NCBI GenBank assembly: GCA_900542565.1
Contig: UQOC01000063.1
Span: forward strand, 1 to 11,671
From: an uncultured Eubacteriales bacterium
Lineage (GTDB): Bacteria > Bacillota > Clostridia > Peptostreptococcales > Anaerovoracaceae
Direction: 5' to 3'
Length of the DNA: 11,671 nucleotides
A program made the position numbers and the translations under genes. The notes under the pieces were generated by a model, which worked only from the letters and a program-made list of their open reading frames with translations, ran no database searches and was not told the DNA's origin. Each line of letters starts with the position of its first letter. Within the stretch, counting starts at the first letter, position 1. Positions 1-5,847 of this stretch are shown here, piece after piece.

Positions 1-2
1 TA

Positions 3-113
3 TCAAATTTCTACCATATCTTTCAGCAGAGATTTGGAGAAACGCCGCAAGCAGTTCGAGTATTGCTTCAAAACAATTAGAAATTCAGTTATATTCATGT
101 TCAGCTTTTGCAT
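3..113 (-). CDS. small unrecognised ORF (36 aa) near left edge
   Basis: The ORF starts at an ATG preceded by a good ribosome binding site (GGAGG, 6 nt spacing). It encodes a short helical-looking peptide that begins MQKLNMNITEFLIVLKQYS and stops right at the window edge. It overlaps the end of the 26-aa ORF upstream in a different frame, which suggests translational coupling. I do not recognise a family. The strong RBS makes it more likely than chance to be translated. It could also be the start of a longer gene cut by a frameshift, because a different reading frame stays open to the edge after about codon 28. Context suggests a conjugative-element accessory ORF. Confidence 0.35.
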   Translation of the reverse strand: MQKLNMNITEFLIVLKQYSNCLRRFSKSLLKDMVEI

Positions 114-165
114 GGGTGTCCTCCTTCCGCTTTCGTCTGGTTGTTGCATACTTGTCCATAGGCAT
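85..165 (-). CDS. small basic ORF (26 aa), unrecognised
   Basis: A short ORF with an AAGGAGG ribosome binding site 4 nt before its ATG. It encodes a highly charged peptide beginning MPMDKYATTRRKRKEDTH. The following 36-aa ORF begins inside it. No family is recognised. Judged only on RBS quality and tandem arrangement, it may be an element-borne small protein or a leader peptide. The 7-bp inverted repeat ATATCCC/GGGATAT (186-212) lies just upstream. Confidence 0.3.
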   Translation of the reverse strand: MPMDKYATTRRKRKEDTHAKAEHEYN

Positions 166-185
166 TCGACCTCCTTAAAATTTTT

Positions 186-212
186 ATATCCCTGCCACAA
201 GGACGGGGATAT
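186..212 (-). repeat. 7-bp inverted repeat upstream of small ORFs
   Basis: ATATCCC (186-192) and GGGATAT (206-212) are perfect inverted copies with a 13-nt spacer, immediately upstream of the RBS of the 26-aa ORF. It could be an RNA hairpin or an operator. There is no T-tract on the minus strand that would make it a terminator. Confidence 0.3.
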
Positions 213-268
213 GTAAGCACAGCCATTCCATACGGTTCCACACTTTCCCAAAGCGGCGTTGTCACTGC

Positions 269-505
269 CTATGCTGTGCATAGATTAAGCAATGGGTGTG
301 CTCGTATCATGGCGGCACTGTCCGTTGCGGCAGGTATCCCTCCGGCGGCTGCTGTGAAGTTGTCAAGGTACAGACGGGCAGACTTGCCCCCTACCTTACA
401 GCCCGTGCGGATAGCCGATTTTGGACACTGTGTTCTGATTTTTTGAAAAAGAAAAGCACCTGCATATATCCGTTCTTTTCTCGGATAGTTGCAAGTGCTT
501 GCCAT
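269..505 (-). CDS. doubtful 78-aa ORF in conjugative-element remnant
   Basis: An open frame of 78 codons starting at ATG without a convincing ribosome binding site. The product is not recognisable and has no membrane segment or clear motif. It lies between the TrbL break point and the small ORFs at the left edge, a stretch that otherwise shows no gene. It may be a decayed or spurious frame. It is listed so the reader knows what the 166-537 interval holds. Confidence 0.2.
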   Translation of the reverse strand: MASTCNYPRKERIYAGAFLFQKIRTQCPKSAIRTGCKVGGKSARLYLDNFTAAAGGIPAATDSAAMIRAHPLLNLCTA

Positions 506-537
506 CAGATAAATCCGTATTCAGTTGTATATGTTCT

Positions 538-780
538 CTAACAGAAGTTCACATCGGCAAAGCTGCCGCAGGTCTTGACTACTCCCACAACGAAAAAAAG
601 CACCAACAAAGCCAAACCTATGGCAAGCAGCGCTCCATGAATATCCTGTATGACCGACCATATACCCCCGCCGCGGAACTCTTCCGGAGATTGAGTAAGT
701 AGCCGCCAGACTTCTGACAGTTTGCTGTTCCAGCTTTCCAGCGAATTCTGCAAATTTTGCACTACCCAGTTGTCGGACAC
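538..780 (-). pseudogene. truncated TrbL/VirB6-like conjugal transfer membrane protein (first 80 aa)
   Basis: The chosen start is a GTG at 778-780 because AAGGAGG lies 8 nt upstream; the longer open frame upstream has no family resemblance. The product begins (M)SDNWVVQNLQNSLESWNSKL and carries one hydrophobic helix at about residues 49-68 followed by VVKTCGSFADV. This is typical of the N-terminus of the CD1112-type VirB6/TrbL-like channel proteins of clostridial conjugative elements. From family knowledge, these proteins are close to 300 aa with several more membrane helices. Here the frame stops after FADVNFC, so only the first quarter remains and the rest is replaced by unrelated sequence. 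It follows a Maff2 gene, its usual partner, but an AbiE cassette has come between them. A functional transfer channel is unlikely from this copy. Confidence 0.7.
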
Positions 781-818
781 ATGTCTTTCCTCCTTTCTTT
801 CCCATTTCTGTTCGTCAT
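762..818 (-). CDS. possible 18-aa leader ORF overlapping trbL start
   Basis: ATG at 816-818 has a very strong ribosome binding site (AAGGAGGTGA). It encodes MTNRNGKERRKDMCPTTG and stops inside the first codons of the TrbL fragment, in another frame. The RBS of the TrbL fragment lies inside this ORF. This fits a coupled or leader peptide, but it is too short for any homology claim. Confidence 0.25.
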   Translation of the reverse strand: MTNRNGKERRKDMCPTTG

Positions 819-840
819 ACCCTATCACCTCCTTCTGGGC

Positions 841-872
841 AAAATAAAAAGCTGACCGGTTTCCCAATCAGC
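841..872 (-). terminator. intrinsic terminator of the AbiE cassette
   Basis: On the minus strand GCTGATTGG, loop GAAA, CCGGTCAGC gives nine pairs (two of them G-U), followed by TTTTTATTTT. It lies 16 bp after the stop codon of the AbiEii-like gene and upstream of the TrbL fragment. It should end the toxin transcript and insulate the cassette from the conjugation operon. Confidence 0.8.
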
Positions 873-887
873 GTCGGATTACTATGT

Positions 888-1928
888 TTACAGGCTTAGA
901 AGACGATCTGTTTTGATAGAATATGCATACGCTTCCAGATCAATCTTGCGTAGATATTTAAGGGGTAAGATCTTATTGCCAAGATACTTATCCTCTTTGT
1001 AATCAGCACAGTTTTCAATTCTTTCAAAAGGCACATTTTTCAGCAGGCAAGCCATAGTGTACATAATCTTTACTGCACGGATAGCCGCTATTTCCGCAGA
1101 ATAATTCTCTGCATAAATATGACTTCTCAAACTTCGTATGCCATTTACATACAAAGGATACTCATCCGTAAGGACTTTGCCTCTGGAAGCAATGCAGTAC
1201 GCTGTATCAAAAGTATCCTGCATGACATCTGCAATGCTGCCTATATTTCCTCTATATGACATTTCCTGCTCTGCAACATGTTTGTAAGTGTCAGACATTT
1301 CATCAAAGTTGTCAAAATGATCAATCAGAATACTGACATCATACATTTGCTTCATAATTTCCATATCCTTTCCTACATTCAGCGGTATTCCCGTCGTATG
1401 TGGAGCGAAAGCGGTCAATTTATCTCCCAGAATACAGTTAACGCTCGGTATTTGTACACGCAGATTTTCACCCTCGCTCAAAAGCAGCTCGCTTTTTATT
1501 TCTTTTTCAATAATATTGGTATAAGGGCTATTTTCAAATACCACATCTAACAAAATATAAATATCTTTGCCACTAATGGGAGAGGTGTAAGTAAATTTGA
1601 AATGTCTTTTTTCTATTTGATTCCTGCCTACTCTTATCTGCTCCTCTTGTTTATGGAATGGAAAAATTTTTCCCGCTGCGTCGATGTACCGTTCAATAGG
1701 AGTTCCCGGCTTTACGATAATATCTATATCTGTAGATAATCTCCCTGGATGTTCAAAAAGAAGCATCAGACAGGTCCCACCTTTGAATATAAACGGCATA
1801 TTTACTTTGCACAAAGCTTCCAAAAGTCCAAACGCATGAAGTGTTCTTTCTAAAAGCTGCGGATCCCGCTTGCTTTTTTCCTGTAGTAAAAGAATGTAGT
1901 TTTTGTCATAATTTTCCTTTGTGATCAT
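888..1928 (-). CDS. abiEii: AbiEii/AbiGii-family nucleotidyltransferase toxin
   Basis: A 346-aa protein of the DNA polymerase beta-like nucleotidyltransferase fold, the toxin half of type IV toxin-antitoxin/abortive-infection AbiE systems. Visible motifs are FKGGTCLMLLF (residues 48-58) followed by STDIDI (65-70), which match the GG/S...DxD nucleotide- and metal-binding motif. A third acidic residue stands in YILLDVVFE (D128). GDKLTAFAPHTTG (168-180), followed by a KDMEIMKQMYDVSIL stretch, is the AbiEii-type C-terminal signature. Length fits the family, which is about 300 aa or slightly longer. The ATG start overlaps the 3' end of the partner gene by 23 bp, so the two are probably translationally coupled. 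From family knowledge, related enzymes (MenT) add nucleotides to tRNA acceptor ends and AbiEii is bacteriostatic. The exact substrate here is unknown. All catalytic residues appear intact. Confidence 0.88.
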   Translation of the reverse strand: MITKENYDKNYILLLQEKSKRDPQLLERTLHAFGLLEALCKVNMPFIFKGGTCLMLLFEHPGRLSTDIDIIVKPGTPIERYIDAAGKIFPFHKQEEQIRVGRNQIEKRHFKFTYTSPISGKDIYILLDVVFENSPYTNIIEKEIKSELLLSEGENLRVQIPSVNCILGDKLTAFAPHTTGIPLNVGKDMEIMKQMYDVSILIDHFDNFDEMSDTYKHVAEQEMSYRGNIGSIADVMQDTFDTAYCIASRGKVLTDEYPLYVNGIRSLRSHIYAENYSAEIAAIRAVKIMYTMACLLKNVPFERIENCADYKEDKYLGNKILPLKYLRKIDLEAYAYSIKTDRLLSL

Positions 1929-2667
1929 TTTTCTGCCCCAGTCTTAACATAACATCTGTCTTTTCTTTGATAAAAGTGCGCATTTCCCTTTCCACCGAGC
2001 GTCTCCGTGCATAGCGGAAAAGCCTGCTTTCATCGACGATATAGTTTTCGAACGCATTTTCAAATACCGTCTGTAGTTCTGCCTTGTCGAAAGTGCTTCC
2101 GATTATTTCATCGTTCATCGTATCGACAAGCAGCTTTTCAAGATCTGTATGCCAGAATTCCGTTCTGCCTTTTGGCGCTTCAGAAGGAAGTTTATCGATT
2201 ACAATCATATCATCCGTCATATAACGATGGAATAATTCCAGTGTCGGATCAATGAAAACTTTTCTCTCATATTTCTCGTTTAGTTCCTCAAACACAAAAT
2301 CCTGCAAATCTGCTTCGATTGACAGGAAAATAATGTTGTGCGCAATCTGATGATTAAGAAATTCATTAAGCTGTACCAACTCAAAGATTCTAAAGTCAAG
2401 ATATTCGTGCTTTTTTCGTATAAAGGTAGCTAAATTATTTGCTAACTCACTATATTCATGCGAATAAAGGCGCAAGTTTTTTTTGCAAACACAATAGGCA
2501 TTACGGCCAACTCTGCCAATTTCTTCTGATTGCAGCAGCTTTTGTAATCTTGCTTTGAAATTCGATTCAGTCAAATCCGGTTCCACACTTTTCATCGCCA
2601 AAAATAATTCATCGCGGTCAAAATAATTTGCTTTCGATAAACGATCCCAATTTATTTCTCTGTTCAT
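1906..2667 (-). CDS. AbiEi-like winged-helix antitoxin/regulator paired with AbiEii
   Basis: A 253-aa protein immediately upstream of, and overlapping, the AbiEii toxin gene. The N-terminal third (about 14-60) looks like a winged helix: a helix-rich stretch with ESNFKARLQKLLQSEEI, followed by a strand-turn-strand RVGRNAYCV that resembles the wing of AbiEi antitoxins. The remainder is helical and charged. It is not a textbook AbiEi; it fits better the uncharacterised family (DUF6577-like, from memory) often found next to AbiEii genes in gut Clostridia. Expected role: neutralise the toxin and repress the operon by binding the inverted repeat just upstream. The start ATG has a GAGGTGA ribosome binding site. 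The antitoxin role is inferred from gene order and the wing motif, not from a catalytic signature. Confidence 0.7.
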   Translation of the reverse strand: MNREINWDRLSKANYFDRDELFLAMKSVEPDLTESNFKARLQKLLQSEEIGRVGRNAYCVCKKNLRLYSHEYSELANNLATFIRKKHEYLDFRIFELVQLNEFLNHQIAHNIIFLSIEADLQDFVFEELNEKYERKVFIDPTLELFHRYMTDDMIVIDKLPSEAPKGRTEFWHTDLEKLLVDTMNDEIIGSTFDKAELQTVFENAFENYIVDESRLFRYARRRSVEREMRTFIKEKTDVMLRLGQKNDHKGKL

Positions 2668-2687
2668 TATTCATCACCTCATTTTAT

Positions 2688-2722
2688 CAAATCGGCAATA
2701 TATCTATAATTTTGCCGATTTG
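2688..2722 (-). promoter_or_regulatory. perfect 11-bp inverted repeat, candidate operator of the AbiE operon
   Basis: CAAATCGGCAA (2688-2698) and TTGCCGATTTG (2712-2722) are exact inverted copies separated by 13 AT-rich bases. The repeat begins at the predicted transcription start of the antitoxin-toxin operon and ends 20 bp before the antitoxin ATG. AbiEi antitoxins are known to autorepress through inverted repeats in their promoters, which makes this the natural binding site. It could alternatively act as a hairpin in the 5' leader RNA. Confidence 0.65.
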
Positions 2723-2730
2723 CTAATTAA

Positions 2731-2759
2731 AATATATTCCATACTTTCATATTTGTCAA
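2731..2759 (-). promoter_or_regulatory. promoter of the AbiE-like operon
   Basis: On the minus strand TTGACA (2754-2759) is followed by a 17-nt spacer and TATATT (2731-2736). Transcription should start near 2724, at the edge of the perfect inverted repeat. The cassette therefore carries its own near-consensus promoter and does not depend on the conjugation operon. Confidence 0.8.
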
Positions 2760-2795
2760 TTCATATTTTTCCATATCCATATTAAACTATGTATC

Positions 2796-2814
2796 AGGCA
2801 GCCTGCTGCTGCCT
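2796..2814 (-). repeat. 7-bp hairpin after the Maff2 gene
   Basis: AGGCAGC (2796-2802) and GCTGCCT (2808-2814) are perfect inverted copies around a 5-nt loop, 8 bp beyond the Maff2 stop codon. No T-run follows on the minus strand, so it is not a classical terminator. It marks the edge between the element backbone and the inserted AbiE cassette. Confidence 0.4.
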
Positions 2815-2822
2815 TTCGCTCT

Positions 2823-3137
2823 TCAGCCCGTAATCAGCTCCAGTATCTCCTTTGTAAAAGTGATGACAACGCCGCCAGCCAAGGTAAGAAATCCATTTGC
2901 ACGCTGTGAAGGATCATGAGATTTTAACGACAAACCAATCTGCACGATACCAAAGCCGAGCAAAATCAACCCGATTGCTCGAATCAAAGCAAAAATAAAA
3001 GTCGATAAGTTGTTAATCACTGCCAACGGATCACTGGCTGCACATACAATTCCCGTCCCCAAAGTCATCGTAAACACAATCGCCACATAGATTATCACCA
3101 TAAACCTCAACAAATAGCGTTCCCTTTTCTTCTTCAT
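2823..3137 (-). CDS. Maff2-family conjugative-element membrane protein
   Basis: A 104-aa protein with two hydrophobic segments (about 11-33 and 45-70) and the pattern SDPLAVINNLSTFIFALIRA, then GIVQIGLSLKSHD and the closing GGVVITFTKEILELITG. This matches the Maff2 family of small membrane proteins found in clostridial integrative conjugative elements, between the coupling protein (VirD4) and the TrbL-like channel protein. The likely role is a VirB2-like pilin or minor channel subunit; this is inference from position and size. The ATG overlaps the stop codon of the 25-aa ORF upstream (ATGA) and has a GGAGG ribosome binding site inside that ORF. The N-terminal basic residues and first helix may form an uncleaved or cleaved signal peptide ending near VCAASD. 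Confidence 0.85.
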   Translation of the reverse strand: MKKKRERYLLRFMVIIYVAIVFTMTLGTGIVCAASDPLAVINNLSTFIFALIRAIGLILLGFGIVQIGLSLKSHDPSQRANGFLTLAGGVVITFTKEILELITG

Positions 3138-3211
3138 TGCGATTTTCCCTCCTCCTCATCCTCCGGCTCTTTTTTACTTCTTTCTTTCATCATTGTGTTT
3201 TCTTTTTTCAC
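3134..3211 (-). CDS. 25-aa highly charged ORF coupled to Maff2
   Basis: A GTG start with AGGAGG 7 nt upstream. The product is very charged (MKKENTMMKERSKKEPEDEE and a short tail) and its TGA overlaps the Maff2 ATG as ATGA. It could be a genuine small protein, a translational coupler for Maff2, or the surviving tail of a longer coupling-protein gene. The good RBS favours a real start here. No family is recognised. Confidence 0.4.
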   Translation of the reverse strand: MKKENTMMKERSKKEPEDEEEGKSQ

Positions 3212-3236
3212 ATCTGCACCTCCTGAAAATTGGCAT

Positions 3237-3264
3237 AAAAAAACCACTTCAAAAATTGAAGTGG
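3237..3264 (-). terminator. intrinsic terminator after the 50-aa ORF
   Basis: On the minus strand CCACTTCA, a 5-nt loop and TGAAGTGG form a perfect 8-bp stem followed by seven T. It separates the upstream 50-aa ORF from the Maff2 operon and probably attenuates or ends the upstream transcript. Confidence 0.8.
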
Positions 3265-3311
3265 CTATGTAATGGTTCCCTGTTTTATTCTAACACTTTG
3301 TTCATATTCAA

Positions 3312-3464
3312 CTATTTAGCCAGTTTGAGGATCAGCTCATCAACAGCGTCAGTGTATTTTCCCTCCCGTATAAGGCTGTTTTTTAATTCCACTAAAGCTC
3401 TTAAGAGAATGCTTTTTTCATCGTAAGTGAGATATACCGCGTCTTTATTTTTCTTACCGAACAT
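3312..3464 (-). CDS. conserved-looking 50-aa conjugative-element protein
   Basis: A short gene with ATG at 3462-3464 and a GGAGG ribosome binding site 8 nt upstream. The product begins MFGKKNKDAVYLTYDEKSIL and continues as an amphipathic helix rich in Leu, Glu and Lys, ending LILKLAK. Small proteins with the pattern MFGKK...LTYEE/DEK...GKYTDAVDEL are, as far as I recall, frequent passengers of clostridial conjugative elements; no function is known to me. It lies upstream of the Maff2 module and ends just before an intrinsic terminator. Confidence 0.6.
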   Translation of the reverse strand: MFGKKNKDAVYLTYDEKSILLRALVELKNSLIREGKYTDAVDELILKLAK

Positions 3465-3796
3465 TTGTCACGCCTCCTTTTTTTAATCATAAAACAAAAT
3501 GATAACTTATGCGAATATGCGATTTTACCATTTACAAAATATAAAAAGATGAAAAATCTTGATATCAAACGAATCAATATGCTATTTGGGGGTGGATTTC
3601 AGGCGTTTTGGGAAAAACCTGTTAACCCCCAAAAAGAAACGCTACGCAAACTTTTCGTTCTTTTTCGGAAAAATGAAGCGAAGTTTAAAAACGCATTTGG
3701 GACAGCGTTTTGTCCCAACCGTTGTCCCAAAAAATCCCCCAAATCACCCTGTTATTTGCGCTAAATTATGATAATCTGCGAATTTCTCCCAAACGC
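3465..3796. other. gene-free junction between element remnant and rpsB-tsf, with repeat cluster
   Basis: About 330 bp with no convincing gene. The open plus-strand frames here lack ribosome binding sites and family resemblance. It holds several short inverted repeats built from TTTGGG/CCCAAA: ATTTGGGGG (3584-3592) with CCCCCAAAT (3736-3744), TTTGGGGGT (3585-3593) with ACCCCCAAA (3625-3633), and a TTGGGACA cluster (3697-3730). It probably contains the outer end of the integrated element, but no attachment core can be identified from one end alone. Confidence 0.5.
3697..3730. repeat. TTGGGACA repeat cluster (one direct, two inverted copies)
   Basis: TTGGGACA occurs at 3697-3704 on the plus strand. 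Its reverse complement TGTCCCAA occurs at 3711-3718 and 3723-3730. The two inverted copies are spaced 12 bp start to start. The pattern resembles a cluster of protein-binding sites (recombinase, regulator or nicking accessory). No function is assigned. Confidence 0.5.
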
Positions 3797-3842
3797 AAAA
3801 AACCCTTGAAAAATCAGGATCAAACGCCGTTTTTCAAGGGTT
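3797..3842 (-). terminator. intrinsic terminator of rpsB-tsf
   Basis: AACCCTTGAAAAA (3801-3813) and TTTTTCAAGGGTT (3830-3842) form a 13-bp stem. On the minus strand the stem is followed by a run of T (the A-run at 3797-3802). It lies 33 bp after the tsf stop codon, so the operon ends here and does not continue into pyrH or frr. Confidence 0.85.
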
Positions 3843-3875
3843 CTCGTCTTTGCTCTGTTTATCTCATCTGTTTTG

Positions 3876-4802
3876 CTACTTCTTAGCGGCTGCTGCCTGC
3901 TGGGCTGCTACTTCGGCTGCAAAATCTTCTTCTTTCTTTTCGATCCCTTCGCCTACTTCGTATCTTACCATTTCAACCACAGTCATCGGCTTGCCGATCT
4001 CTTTGGCAACGCTTTCCACATACTGAGCGACTGTCATATCGCTGTTCTTTACGAACTTCTGATCTACCAGACATACTTCCTTGAGTATTGCCTTGATCTT
4101 GCCCGGAATTATCCTTTCCAGCAGTTCTTCCGGCTTTCCTTCGTTGAGAAGCTGCTGTCTTGCGATCTCAGTTTCTGATTCAAGCCAGCCCGGATCAACC
4201 TGTTCATCGTTTACGAACTTAGGGCTCATGGAAGCCACCTGCATGGCCACATCTTTGGCGCATGTTTCGATCTCGTCAGCGGAAGCATCAGTCTTGATAC
4301 CTACCACTACGCCAATCTTTCCGCCACCGTGGATATAGCTGGTGTATACCACGCCCGGAGTGTTCAGCTTGTGGAATCTCCTGATGTTGAGGTTTTCGCC
4401 GATCTTTGCGATCTTGCTCTTGAGAGCGTCCTCAACGGTTCCTTCGTCTTCAAAATACATTGATCTGAAGGCTTCCATGTCATCGTTTTCGGCGTTGAGG
4501 GCCATCTCGGCCAGTTTGTCAACAAACTGAACAAATTCTTCGTTCTTGGCGACAAAGTCGGTCTCAGAGTTGACTTCAACGATAGAAGCCACATCATGGT
4601 CAGGAGTCATCGCAACCTTTACAAGTCCTTCCGCAGCGATCCTTCCTGCCTTCTTGGCCGCTTTTGCCAGGCCTTTTTCTCTCAGCAGTTCGATAGCCTT
4701 TTCTATATCTCCGTCAGTTTCTACCAGAGCTTTCTTGCAGTCCATCATTCCGGCTCCGGTTCTTTCTCTCAGTTCTTTTACCAATTGAGCAGTTACTGCC
4801 AT
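3876..4802 (-). CDS. tsf: translation elongation factor Ts
   Basis: A 308-aa EF-Ts, the guanine nucleotide exchange factor for EF-Tu in the cytoplasm. The N-terminal UBA-like domain (about 1-50) has the hallmark LRERTGAGMMDCKKAL. The core carries VNSETDFVAKNEEF (77-90), whose TDFVA contacts EF-Tu, and the dimerisation-type segment YIHGGGKIGVVVG near 157. The C-terminus is an Ala-rich tail. Length is normal for clostridial EF-Ts. The ATG is preceded by AGGAGG and lies 30 bp after the rpsB stop, the standard rpsB-tsf pair. It is followed directly by a terminator. In many Bacillota pyrH and frr come next; here they are absent and element DNA follows. Confidence 0.97.
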   Translation of the reverse strand: MAVTAQLVKELRERTGAGMMDCKKALVETDGDIEKAIELLREKGLAKAAKKAGRIAAEGLVKVAMTPDHDVASIVEVNSETDFVAKNEEFVQFVDKLAEMALNAENDDMEAFRSMYFEDEGTVEDALKSKIAKIGENLNIRRFHKLNTPGVVYTSYIHGGGKIGVVVGIKTDASADEIETCAKDVAMQVASMSPKFVNDEQVDPGWLESETEIARQQLLNEGKPEELLERIIPGKIKAILKEVCLVDQKFVKNSDMTVAQYVESVAKEIGKPMTVVEMVRYEVGEGIEKKEEDFAAEVAAQQAAAAKK

Positions 4803-4832
4803 TTTAATTCTCCTCCTGAAAAATATATTGGC

Positions 4833-5633
4833 TTATTCGTCAGCCTCTTGTGTTTCTTCTGCGTCTTCTGCTTCAACAGCTTCATCTTCGGCTTCAGGAG
4901 CCTGAGCGTCAGCAGTTTCTTCCGCTCCGTCTGTTCCTTCGTCAAAGCTTTCGCCCTGATTTGCTTCGATAACAGCGTCAGCCATTCTGGCTGCTATGAG
5001 CTTAACGGCTCTGATAGCATCATCGTTGGCCGGGATAACATAATCCACATCGTCAGGATCGCAGTTGGTATCTACGATTCCTACAACAGGAATTCCCAGT
5101 ATCCTTGCTTCTCTTACGGCGATTCTTTCTTTCTTAGGGTCAACTACAAAAATTGCTCCCGGCATTTCAGGCATGTCCTTGATGCCTCCGAGGAATTTTT
5201 CCAGTTTTTCCATTTCAAGTCTGAGTTTAACTACTTCCTTCTTAGCCAGCTTGCCAAAAGTCCCGTCCTCTTCCATTGTGTGCAGGTCGGCCAGTCTCTT
5301 GATCCTCTGGGCAATGGTCTTGTGGTTGGTCAGCATTCCGCCCAGCCATCTTTCGCTTACATAGTATTCGCCGCATCTTTTAGCTTCATCGGCGATAGCC
5401 TGCTGAGCCTGCTTCTTTGTGCCTACGAAAAGGATAGGTTTGCCTGCTTCGGCAACGCTTCTTACAAAGTCATAAGCCTCTTCGATCTTCTTTACTGTCT
5501 TCTGCAGGTCTATGATATAGATCCCGTTTCTTTCGGTAAAGATATAAGGAGCCATCTTAGGGTTCCATCTTCTTGTCTGGTGTCCGAAATGAACGCCTGC
5601 TTCCAAAAGCTGTTTCATTGAAATTACTGCCAT
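4833..5633 (-). CDS. rpsB: 30S ribosomal protein S2
   Basis: A 266-aa small-subunit ribosomal protein S2. Signature motifs are [15 protein letters not shown] (13-27), FVGTKKQAQ (69-77), [14 protein letters not shown] (90-103) and [13 protein letters not shown] near 158. The last ~40 residues are an acidic, Ala/Glu-rich tail, a common clostridial extension. The ATG has an AGGAGG ribosome binding site. It is the first gene of a two-gene operon with tsf, with a leader of about 170 nt behind a promoter at 5809-5837. Ribosomal-protein leaders are often autoregulated, but no known S2 leader motif is recognised here. Confidence 0.97.
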   Translation of the reverse strand: MAVISMKQLLEAGVHFGHQTRRWNPKMAPYIFTERNGIYIIDLQKTVKKIEEAYDFVRSVAEAGKPILFVGTKKQAQQAIADEAKRCGEYYVSERWLGGMLTNHKTIAQRIKRLADLHTMEEDGTFGKLAKKEVVKLRLEMEKLEKFLGGIKDMPEMPGAIFVVDPKKERIAVREARILGIPVVGIVDTNCDPDDVDYVIPANDDAIRAVKLIAARMADAVIEANQGESFDEGTDGAEETADAQAPEAEDEAVEAEDAEETQEADE

Positions 5634-5808
5634 TTTTGTTTCCTCCTGGTTTTCTTTCTTCCATTCCTTTCAAATAACCGCTTGCTGTGCAGTCTGCGGC
5701 TGGGCCGTGATCCTGCGGCGCACCCTTATATCAGGGAACTGCGGCAACCATTTACAGGAATGTGTTATTTGGATTTGTCTGTGCTCCGGCAGACGGAGCC
5801 ACTTAATC

Positions 5809-5837
5809 ACTATACAACAAAACCCTTGCAGTTGCAA
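5809..5837 (-). promoter_or_regulatory. probable rpsB-tsf promoter
   Basis: On the minus strand TTGCAA (5832-5837), a 17-nt spacer and TATAGT (5809-5814). The -35 box lies inside the stem of the upstream terminator hairpin. A second TATAAT (5850-5855) lies further upstream but has only a weak -35. Predicted start near 5802 gives a leader of about 170 nt. Confidence 0.6.
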
Positions 5838-5847
5838 GGGTTTTTTG
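5819..5847. terminator. bidirectional-looking terminator between the Cys-rich gene and rpsB
   Basis: AAACCCTTGCA and TGCAAGGGTTT form an 11-bp stem around a 2-nt centre (roughly 5820-5843). On the plus strand TTTTTT follows; on the minus strand TTTTGTTG follows. Its position after the cysteine-rich gene suggests it ends that minus-strand transcript. It also contains the rpsB -35 box. Confidence 0.7.

Noticed and set aside
538..867. Longer 109-aa version of the TrbL fragment
   Set aside because: The extra N-terminal residues have no RBS at their ATG and do not resemble the family, while the GTG at 778-780 has AAGGAGG at proper distance and gives the expected N-terminus.
4596..5621. 341-aa plus-strand open frame opposite rpsB and tsf
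   Set aside because: It lies entirely antisense to two unmistakable essential genes, spans their intergenic gap, has no ribosome binding site and gives a low-quality Phe/Ser/Cys-rich protein. It is a shadow of their codon bias.
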